Source of the DNA: Chersky-840 sp963848335
Lineage (GTDB): Bacteria; Actinomycetota; Acidimicrobiia; Acidimicrobiales; UBA8190
DNA length: 64,000 nucleotides
Reading direction: 5' to 3'
Assembly: GCA_963848335.1 (NCBI GenBank)
Contig: CAWKDD010000001.1
Coordinates: 1,860,001 to 1,924,000, forward strand
This document shows positions 29,540 through 37,859 of the stretch, piece after piece (positions within the stretch are counted from its first letter, which is position 1; each line of letters opens with the position of its first letter). Under the pieces are notes generated by a model. That model saw only the letters and a list, made by a program, of their open reading frames with translations. It did not search any database and was not told the origin of the DNA. The position numbers were made by a program, and so were the translations under genes.

Positions 29540-30781
29540 TTACCGGCCTGCGCCTGTCGCCGCCCGAGACCGCCGCGCCCGGCGCCGACGCGCGCCCGAG
29601 GTGCGGGTGGCCCGACGACGCCAGGCGGCGTGGACAGCCAGCTCGATGCGTTCGTCGGGTTGGACCGCGGCCACCCGCACGAACCCCGCCGCCTGCTCGC
29701 CGTAGAACTCGCCCGGGCTCACGAGCATCCCGGCCGCCTCGGCCAGCGCCGTGGTGAGCACCCAGGCTCCGGGCCGCCCCTCGGCCGCGCCCTGCGCGTC
29801 GGCCCACGCCGGCACCGGCACCCACAGGTAGAAGCCGCCCGCCGGCAGCGCGCACCTCGAGCCCCGCTCCCCGCAGGATCTCGGCCAGGCGGGCCAGGCG
29901 CCGGCGGTAGCGCTCGCGCTGCGCCGACACGTGGGCGTCGTCCTCCCAGCGCCACCACGGCGGCGGCCTGCACGGGCCCGGGCACCATGAGCCCGGCGTG
30001 CTTGCGCAGCTCGGCGAGGTACTCGACCAGCACCGGCGTCGCCGGCGTAGAACCCGACCCGCACCCCCGCCAGGTTCGAGCGCTTCGACAGCGAGTGCAG
30101 CGCCAGCACCCCGTCGGTGCCGTGCTGGACGACGCTCGCCGGCGCGCCCTCCCAGGTGAACTCGGCGTAGCACTCGTCGGAGAGCACCGGCACGTGCACG
30201 CGCCCGGCCCCACGCCGCGGCCGCGCCCAGGTCGGTGAGCGCCCCGGTCGGGTTGGAGGGGCTGTTCACCCACAGGCACAGCGCCCGCTCGGCGTCGTCG
30301 TCGTCGACCGCCGACAGGTCGAGGCCCCCGTCCCCGGCGGCGGGCACCTCCACCACTCGGCACCCCGCCAGACGGGCCCCCATGGCGTAGGTCGGGTAGG
30401 CGAGCGGCCGGGGCCAGGACGGTGTCGCGACCGGGGGTGCGCAGCCGCAGGAACCACGCCGCGCTGGCCACGAACTCCTTGGTGCCCACGCACGCGGCCA
30501 CCTGAGCCGGGTCGAGCGACACCCCGAAGCGCCGCTCGCATCCAGTCGGCCGCCGCGCCCCGCAGCGCGGCGCTGCCCGACCGAGGCCGGGTAGCCCCGC
30601 TCGGTCCCCGAGGTGCCCAGGGCGCTCGACCACCGCCTCGGGCGGCGGGTCGCACGGCGTGCCCACCGACAGGTCCACCGCCCCGCCGCGGTGGGCCGCG
30701 GCGACCTGCGCCGCCGACGGCCAGCCGGTCGTAGGGATACGGCGGCGGCGAGAATCCCGCCGAGGGCTCGGCCGGGTTCAC
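29540..30781 (-). CDS. dapC: Succinyldiaminopimelate aminotransferase (DapC-type, class I/II)
   Basis: PLP aminotransferase for N-succinyl-2-amino-6-oxopimelate. The GTG at 30781 overlaps the hflX stop (GTGA); N-terminus VNPAEPSAGFSPPPYPYDRL, then VDLSVGTPCDPPPEAVVE. The substrate and cofactor segments are RLAGCRVVEVPAAGDGGLDL, RALCLWVNSPSNPTGALTDL, PVLSDECYAEFTWEGAPASV and LALHSLSKRSNLAGVRVGFY with the PLP lysine in SLSKRSN. PAGGFYLWVPVPAW and VSPGEFYGEQAAGFVRVA close the fold. At least six indels (e.g. near 30700, 30620, 30570, 30410, 30210, 30040, 29945). The specific role is inferred from position ten bases before dapD. Confidence 0.84.
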
Positions 30782-32044
30782 GACGCCACGAACTCCCGGA
30801 ACCGGGCCCGCCCCGCGTCGTCGAGCACGACGTGGACCACCGTGGCTCCCTCGCCGTGGGACTCGTCGACCACCTCGCCCTCGCGGTGCACCGCGGCCAG
30901 CACGTCGCCACGCTCGAAGGGGACGACGAGCTCGACCACCCGGTCGGCGACGCGCAGCTGGTCGCCCATGGCCCGCAGCAACTCGCTCGATCCCCTCGCC
31001 GGTGAGGGCGGACACCACCACGGCTCCCTCGTGGGCGTTGGCCATGCCGCGCCGCGGCACGCGGGGCCCGGTCGGCCTTGTTGATCACCAGCAGCTCGGG
31101 CACGCCCGCGGCGTCGATCTCCTCCAGCACGGTGCGCACGGCGTCGATCTGGAGCTCGGGCTCGGGGGCCGAGGCGTCGACCACGTGGACCAGGAGGTCG
31201 GCCTCGCTGCACCACCTCGAGGGTGGAGCGGAACGCCTCGACCAGCTGGTGCGGGAGCTTGCGGACGAACCCGACGGTGTCCGACAGCAGGACCGTCTCG
31301 CCCCCGGGCAGGGCCAGGCGGCGGGTCCGGGAGTCGAGCGTCGAGAAGAGGCGGTCCTCGACGAGCACGCCCGCGTCGGTCAGGCGGTTGAGCAGCGTCG
31401 ACTTCCCGGCGTTGGTGTAGCCCACCAGGCTCACGATCCGCTGGCGCGAGCGCCGGCGCGACCGGCTCTGGGTCCGGCGGGTGGCCGACACCTGTTTCAG
31501 GTCGGCCTCGAGGCGCGTCATGCGCCGCAGCAGGCGGCGCCGGTCCACCTCGAGCTGGGTCTCGCCCGGCCCCCGGGTGCCGATGCCACCGGCCTGCTGG
31601 GACAGGCCCAGCCCCTTGCCCCGCAGCCGGGGCAGCCGGTAGCGCAACAGGGCCAGCTCGACCTGGGCCTTGCCCTCCTGGGAGCGGGCGTTCTGGGCGA
31701 AGATGTCGAGGATCACCGCGGTGCGGTCGATGGCGGTGCGGCCCAGGATCTTCTCCAGGTTGCGCTGCTGGGCCGGGTGAGAGCTCGTCGTCGAACACCA
31801 CGGTGTCGGAGTCGAGGGTCAGCGACAGCTCGTGCAGCTCCTCGGCCTTGCCCCGCCCCACGAAGGTGGCGGGGTCGGGCCGGTCGCGGCGCTGCACGAC
31901 CCGACCCACCACGATGGCGCCCGCCGTGTCCACCAGGAGGGCGAGCTCGTCGAGATCGGCGTCGACAGCGTCGGCCGAGGTCCAGGGGAACACCACACCC
32001 ACGAGCACGATGCGCTCGCGGAAGCTGCGCTCGATGAGCGTCAC
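30778..32044 (-). CDS. hflX: HflX, ribosome-associated GTPase
   Basis: GTPase that rescues stalled ribosomes. The GTG at 32044 overlaps the dapF stop. The N-terminal domain reads RIVLVGVVFPWTSADAVDAD and ATFVGRGKAEELHELSLTLD, then VILDIFAQNARSQEGKAQVE and GIGTRGPGETQLEVDRRRLL, the HflX signature. The G domain has SLVGYTNAGKSTLLNRLTDA, DTVGFVRKLPHQLVEAFRST and NKAD. The C-terminus VLDDAGRARFREFVAS ends at 30778. Frame changes near 31780, 31210, 31065 and 30990. Its usual neighbour is miaA or dapF, as here. Confidence 0.93.
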
Positions 32045-32970
32045 TGTCGCGTCGCCACCTCGGTCGCAAGGCCGTCGGATGCTCCGGCGTGGACTCCCAG
32101 CAGCTGCGCCTGGAGCGCTTCGCGGTCGCGCACCAACCGGGCCAGCACCGCGTCGTCGACGGTGACGTCGCCGACCTTCTGGGTCGGGCCCGGCCAGCGA
32201 TGGCCTCGGCCTCGCCGAGCTCGACGTCGAGGGGCCCGCCCGGGGTTGTGCACCCGGACGCGCGTGCCCGGCCTCGCCGTGGGCGTGGGCGGCGCCGCCG
32301 CCGCGCAGGTCCCGGTCCCGCAGGCCAGGGTCTCGCCCACGCCCCGCTCCCACACCCGCAGCGTGAGCTCGCCGGGGCCCGGGCCCGGGCCACACGAACT
32401 CCACGTTGGCCCCACCCGCGACCGACCGCTCCGAGCCGGGGGCCGACGCCGCGCACCGTCTCGTCGTCGAGCGGGCGCGCCGAACAGCACGACGTGGGGG
32501 TTGCCCATGTCGACGCGCTGGCCCCAGCGCACGCCGGCGGGCAGGTCGGCGCCGAGGTCGGCGCCCGAGCACGGCGCGGCCCATGTCCACCTCGGCGTAC
32601 CCGAGCCCGGCGTCGGGCCCCGACCGGTACTGCACCGAGCGCACCCCGCCGAGGGTCTGCGACGGCGACGGTACCCGGCTCGCACCAGGCCCGCGTCCAC
32701 CGCCGCCTGGACGAGGCAGCGGATCCCGTTGCCGCTCATCTCGGCCACGCCCGCCGTCGGCGTTGCGCAGGTCCATCGCCAAGCGCGGCGGGGCCGCTCG
32801 GCCCACGCGGCACGCAGCACGCCGTCGGCCCCGATGCCCCGGTGGCGGTCGCACAGGGCGCGCACCTCGGCCGCCGACAGGGGCCGGCGGTCGTCGGGGT
32901 CGAGCAGCACCAGGAAGTCGTTGCCCGCGCCGTGGTGCTTGGTGAGGCGCAGCGCGGAGCCCATGTCCAT
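32041..32970 (-). CDS. dapF: DapF, diaminopimelate epimerase
   Basis: Converts LL-DAP to meso-DAP with two catalytic cysteines. The ATG at 32970 starts MDMGSALRLTKHHGAGNDFL. Motifs: RHRGIGADGVL, VAEMSGNGIRCLVQAAVDAG with the first cysteine, WGQRVDMGNPHVVLFG, and ERGVGETLACGTGTCAAAA with the second. Indels near 32800, 32750, 32670, 32570, 32480, 32395, 32275 and 32240. The stop at 32041 overlaps hflX. It follows miaA by a few bases, so meso-DAP supply is co-expressed with tRNA modification genes. Confidence 0.9.
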   Translation of the reverse strand: MDMGSALRLTKHHGAGNDFLVLLDPDDRRPLSAAEVRALCDRHRGIGADGVLRAAWAERPRRAWRWTCATPTAGVAEMSGNGIRCLVQAAVDAGLVRAGYRRRRRPSAGCARCSTGRGPTPGSGTPRWTWAAPCSGADLGADLPAGVRWGQRVDMGNPHVVLFGAPARRRDGARRRPPARSGRSRVGPTWSSCGPGPGPGELTLRVWERGVGETLACGTGTCAAAAPPTPTARPGTRVRVHNPGRAPRRRARRGRGHRWPGPTQKVGDVTVDDAVLARLVRDREALQAQLLGVHAGASDGLATEVATRQ

Positions 32971-32974
32971 CGGG

Positions 32975-33996
32975 TCAGTCTCCCATCTCCCTGTGCCGGT
33001 CGGCGCCGGAGGGGCAGGTCGGGCGCGGCCGTGCTCGGCCCACCTCGGTCCCAAACCTCGAGGAGCTGGGCCGAGGAGATCCCCGCTCGGGGTCGAGCCA
33101 GCAGATGCGCGGGTCGCGCCGGAACCACGCCCACTGGCGGCGGGCGAAGGCCCGGGTCCGGCGCACGGCCTCGTCCACGGCCTGTTCGAGGGGCACCCCG
33201 TCCTCCACGTGCGCCAGCAGCTCGCGGTACCCGAGCGCCTGGCGGGCCGTGCGCGACAGCCCCCCGGGCCGCCGGGCCAGGGCCCGGACCTCGTCGACGA
33301 AGCCGCGTCCGGAGCAGGTCCTCGAAGCGCTCCTCGATGCGGGCGTCGTGGACGGCCGGGTCGAAGCGGATGCCCACCAGCGTGAAGGGCGTGGGCGGGT
33401 AGGCGTCGAGCCCGGGCCCGAACGACGAGAAGGGGCGGCCCGAGCCCAGCGTGACCTCGAGGGCGCGCACCACCCGGCGCCGGTTGGTCGGTTCCATGCG
33501 GGCCGCGGCCACGGGGTCGAGATCCGCCAGCCGGGCGTGCAGGCGCTCGGAACCCCCCGGGCCTTGCGCCTCCACCTCGAGCGCGGCAGCCACCTCCGGG
33601 AACCGCCCTGGCACCGACAGCCGGTCGACCACGGCGCGCAGGTAGAGCCCGGTGCCGCCCACGAGCAGGGCCCGTCTCCCTCGCCTGTCGAGGTCCTCGA
33701 GCACGGCGGTGGCCTCGGCCTGGAACCTGCTCAGTGTGAACTCCTCGTCGGGGTCGACGAGGTCCACCAGGTGGTAGGGAACTTCGGCGCGTTGGGCCGC
33801 ACTCGGCTTGGCCGTGCCGATGTCCATGCCCCGGTACACGCACATCGAGTCGACCGACACCAGCTCGGCTTCCCGGCGTCGCCGCGCCAGCGCCAGCGCC
33901 AGTGCGGACTTCCCCGACGCCGTCGGCCCCACCAAGCGCGACGTGACCGGGCGCGCCCGCGGCGCGACGTGGCCGGGCGCCGGGCACGGCCCGCAC
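32975..33996 (-). CDS. miaA: MiaA, tRNA dimethylallyltransferase
   Basis: Transfers a dimethylallyl group to A37 of tRNAs reading UNN codons. The P-loop is LVGPTASGKSALALALARRR; then LVSVDSMCVYRGMDIGTAKP, VPYHLVDLVDPDEEFTLSRF and ALLVGGTGLYLRAVVDRLSV, all family motifs. C-terminal ARRQWAWFRRDPRICWLDPE is also typical. The start GTG at 33996 is just after the miaB stop and needs one indel near 33930 to join the P-loop. A second indel lies near 33305, with others near 33080 and 33045. The prenyl donor comes from the isoprenoid pathway represented here by dxr and ispG. Confidence 0.9.
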
Positions 33997-34003
33997 CTGG
34001 GCC

Positions 34004-35398
34004 CTACCGGGCCGAGACGGGGATGCGGATGCGCCGGCGCGCCGGCGGCGGTGACGCGCACCAGCTCGCCGCGCAGGTGATGTGGCGCGGCGCCCGTGAC
34101 GCGGACCTCCGCGTAGGCGCCGGCCGCAGGGACATGCACGTCGGGTGGGGCGAAGTGCACGAGCTTGTTCTGGCGCGTCCGACCCGTGAGCATCTCGGGG
34201 TCCCGCGTGCTCGGCCCTTCGACGACGACCTCCTCGACGCGGCCGATGCGGGCCTGGTGCCGGGCGAGGGCGGAGCGCTCCACCACCACACGGAGCCGCT
34301 CGAACCGCTCGGCCACCACGTCCGTCGGGGACGAAGGACGCCGTCATGTCCGCCGCCCTGGTCCCGGGTCGGGGCGAGAAGATGAACGTGTAGGCGCTGT
34401 CGTAGCCGGCCTCGGCCGCGACCTCGAGGGTGCGCTCGAAGTCGTCGTCGGTCTCGCCGGGGAACCCCACGATGATGTCGGTCGTAACCGCCAGGTCGTC
34501 GACCGCGGCCCGGGCCGCCGCCAGGCGCTCAAGGTAACGCTCGGCGCGGTACCCCCGCCGCATGGCGCTGAGCACACGGTCGCTCCCCGATTGCAGCGGC
34601 AGGTGCAGGTGCTCGCACACCGAGGGCGTCTCGGCCATGGCCGCGATGGTCTCGGGCCGGAGGTCCTTGGGGTGCGGGCTCGTGAAGCGCACCCGCCGGA
34701 CGCCCTCGACGGCACCCACCGCCCGCAGGAGCGTCGCGAACAGGGGGCGCCGCCGGGTGAGGTCCCGACCGTAGGAGTTGACGTTCTGCCCGAGCAGCGT
34801 CACCTCGGTGACCCCCCGGGCACTCAGGCCGGCCACCTCCGCCACGATGTCGTCGACGGGCCTGCTGACCTCGGGGCCGCGCACCTGGGGGACGATGCAG
34901 AAGGCGCACGAGTTGTCGCACCCGGTCTGGATGGTCACCCATGCCGTGTAGGGGAGCTCGCGTGCCGCCGACAGCGCCAGGGGGAGGGCGCCGGCGTCCT
35001 CCGGCGTCGGGCGCGTCGAGGATCTCGACCACGGGGCCGTCGCGCCGAGCCTGGCGCAACAGGGCCGGGGCACGCGCCAGGTTGTGGGTCCCGAACACCA
35101 CGTCGACGTGCCCGGCGCGCTGCCGGACCGTGTCGCGGTCCTTCTGGGCCAGGCACCCGCCCACCGCGATCTGCATCCCGGGCCGGCTGTCGCGCAGTGA
35201 CTTGAGCCAGCCCAGGTAGCCGTAGAGCTTGTTGTCGGCGTTCTCCCGGATGCAGCACGTGTTGAGCAGCACGACATCGGCCTTCTCGACGTCGTCGGTC
35301 GGCTCGAGCCCGTCGGCGATCAGCAGCCCGGCCAGGCGCTCGGAGTCGTGCTCGTTCATCTGGCAACCGAAGGTGCGGATGTGGAAGGTGCGGGTCAC
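34004..35398 (-). CDS. miaB: MiaB, tRNA-2-methylthio-N6-dimethylallyladenosine synthase
   Basis: Radical-SAM methylthiotransferase acting on the MiaA product. The GTG at 35398 overlaps the thrB stop. The N-terminal iron-sulphur cysteines lie in TFHIRTFGCQMNEHDSERLA, VVLLNTCCIRENADNKLYGY and QIAVGGCLAQKDRD. The radical-SAM CxxxCxxC is in TIQTGCDNSCAFCIVPQVRG. Then VTLLGQNVNSYGRDLTRRRP, LPLQSGSDRVLSAMRRGY and VTTDIIVGFPGETDDDFERT. A TRAM domain ends the protein. Frame changes near 35005, 34970, 34335 and 34045. Confidence 0.94.
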
Positions 35399-36254
35399 AG
35401 ACCGGGCCCCCTCGACGACGAGGCCCTCGACGTCGGGGCGCAGCAGGAGCGTTCGGCCGGGGACGCCGATCTCCTCCATGGCCTCCTCCGCGCCCGCCCG
35501 CACCCGCTCGCCGTGCTCGCCGTCGCAGATCCCGAGGAGCGTGGGCCCGGCTCCCGACCAGCACGACGCCAGGGCCCCTGCCTGCACCAGGCGCGACAGC
35601 AACTGGGGCGCCTCGGGGAACAGCGGGCTGCGGTAGTCCTGGTGCAGCCGGTCCTCGGTCGCCTCCCGGATCATGAGGGAGCGGTCGGCCAGCCCGGCCA
35701 GGAGCAGCGACAGGCGTCCCAGGTTGAACGTGGCGTCGGTGCGGCTCACCTCCTGGGGCAGGGCCTGGCGCGCCTTGGTAGTGGGCAGCGACCGGTCGGG
35801 GACCATGGCCACGAATACCAGGCCCCCGTCGAGCGGCATGCGCACCGCCCGCACCGCGCCACGCACCAGCGTGGCGGCGACGAGGCCGCCCACCACCGAT
35901 GCGGCCGCGTTCTCGGGGTGCCCGTCGACACGGGCCGCCACTCCCAGGGGGTCCCTGGAGCCCGCCGCCGCGGCGGCGGCCACGGCCAGGGCGGCCGAGG
36001 AGCCCGAGTCCGCGGGCCACCGGGATGGCCGACCGGACCGTGACAGCGAGCCGGTCGTGGCCCACGACGTCGATGGCCACCCGCGCCGCCAGGTGCATCT
36101 CGTCCTCTTCGAGGTCGGCACCTTCTCCTTCGGATCGGACCACGAGGCGGGAGGCCGGCTCCACCTCGACCTCGACATAGAGGTCGAGGGCCACCGCCAG
36201 GACGTCGAAGCCGGGGCCGAGGTTGGCCGCCGAGGCTGGGGCCCGCGCGCGCAT
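35395..36254 (-). CDS. thrB: ThrB, homoserine kinase (GHMP family)
   Basis: Phosphorylates homoserine for threonine synthesis. The ATG at 36254 begins MRARAPASAANLGPGFDVLA, a typical ThrB start. The GHMP ATP-binding loop PVARGL-GSSAALAVAAAAAA is split by an indel near 36015. Later segments are SRTDATFNLGRLSLLLAGLA, LHQDYRSPLFPEAPQLLSRL and ASCWSGAGPTLLGICDGEHG, the third GHMP motif. A second indel near 35410-35480 moves the end to the TGA at 35395, overlapping miaB. About 286 residues, slightly short but normal. No thrA or thrC is nearby, so it is separated from the rest of its pathway. Confidence 0.88.
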
Positions 36255-36299
36255 GACCCTCAGGGTAGTGCCCTGCCCGCGCCGCCCCGGTGGGTCAGC

Positions 36300-37854
36300 T
36301 CACGAACGGGCCAGGCGCCAGCGCAACGACGGTCCCACGAGGGCGTGCGCCACCCGCACCGCCACGCTGGTCCGCTCGGGACCGACGGCCACCGACAGCG
36401 TCCCCACGCGGGACCCGGAGCCGAGGCCGGGGTGAAGCGTTCGCAGCGTCAGCGACATGCTCGGCACCTGGCCGGGCCAGGCCAACATCGACACGCCCGA
36501 ACTCGCCACCAGCGGCACGCGGTGGTGGTTCCACGGGGTCGCGACGCTCGCTACCTCGACGCCACTGGGCGTGAGGGGAACCTCGCGCACTCCCGCCGCC
36601 TCCCCGTCGAGCAGCCGGATGTCGGCCTGATTGGCGGTGTCGAGGGGATCGAGGCCCGGCTGTCCCGTCACCGCCGCCAGCACCAGGACGGTGTGCCCCG
36701 CCACGGTCCGTTGGGCGGCGAGGACGAGGCATCCCATGGCCGCCTGCGTGAATCCCGACTTCACCCCCACGATCCCCTGGGTGCCGACCGACTGCACGTA
36801 GTTGTCGAGCACGCCCGCGATGGGCAGAGTCACCGACCGCTGGTCCACGACGGCGGCGAACGTCGGGATCGCCATGGCCGCCTCGGCGACGCGCAGCACG
36901 TCCCCGGCCGTGCTCGTGGTGCCGGGATCGAGCCCGCTCGCGTCCGACGTAGTGGGTGTGGGTCATCCCTAGGGCCGCGGCGGTGGCGTTCATCTTGGCG
37001 ACGAACGCCGGCACCGTGCCGGCATCCCACTGGGCGAGGACATCGGCGAAGTTGTCGGCCGAGTGCACGAGGAGGCCGTTGAGCATCTGCCGTTCGGTCA
37101 ACCCCTCCCCCGGCTGCACCGGGACGTTGGTGTCTCCGGCACCCTCCTCGGCCTCGGCGTCGGCCTGGTCGGCGGCGGTCATGACGAGCGTCGGGCCCTG
37201 GGCGGTTGGAGCCAGGGGATGGTCGTGCAAGGTGAGGTAGGCCGTCATGATCTTGGTCAGGCTGGCGATGGGGACCGGCGCCTCGGGCCCGGACTGGACG
37301 GCCACGCCGAGCTGGGGCACGGCGATGGCGGCCTCCCCGGTCGTGGGCCAGGGCAACGCCGGTGCCTGTCCGGAAACGGCGACGGCCACGGGGACGGTCC
37401 GTTTCAGCGACAGCGTCGGCAGGGGACGGCTCAGCTGGACCCCAAGGACCACAGCCAGAACCACGAGCAGCGTGAGGCCCAGCCAGGGCCAGCGCCGACG
37501 GCGCGTGCGGAGCTCCGGGCCCGGCTCGACGGCCAGGTGGGCCGCCACGTGGGGCACGGACACGACCGAGGATGCCGTGGACGCGATCGTCGTGACGACG
37601 GGAGGCGTCGACGACGCCGGCACGGGGTCCGGTGCCACCTCGAGGATCGCCGCCAGCGTCCCTGAGGCCATGGGCCCGAGGCCTGTGGCCGACCCGCTGA
37701 CACCCGCCTCGACCGGCTCCGACGGGGCGATGGCCGTGTCGGCGTCGGTGGTCCCGGTGATGCTCGTCGGTACCTCGTCGCGGGCGGATCCCGCGTCGGT
37801 GACGTCGGCCCCCGGGCCCACCCCGCGACTGTGCCGGCCTCGGTGATGGACCAT
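36300..37854 (-). CDS. D-alanyl-D-alanine carboxypeptidase (peptidase S11, DacA-like)
   Basis: Low-molecular-weight PBP that trims the terminal D-Ala of peptidoglycan stems. A long acidic/Thr-rich cytoplasmic N-terminus of about 120 residues precedes one membrane segment (WLGLTLLVVLAVVLGVQL). The catalytic SxxK is in VPIASLTKIMTAYLTLHD. The SxN position reads LLVHSADNFADVLAQWD, with Asp where Asn is usual. The third motif is KSG in GIVGVKSGFTQAAMG. A C-terminal beta-rich domain ends SLRWRLARS. One frame change near 36945. The ATG at 37854 lies just after the ftsK stop. Confidence 0.87.
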
Positions 37855-37859
37855 GGGGA

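Noticed and set aside
1..36950. Split genes as real pseudogenes or programmed frameshifts
   Set aside because: They hit essential genes at random places, in both directions, with no slippery sequence or downstream structure; conserved protein sequence resumes at once in another frame.
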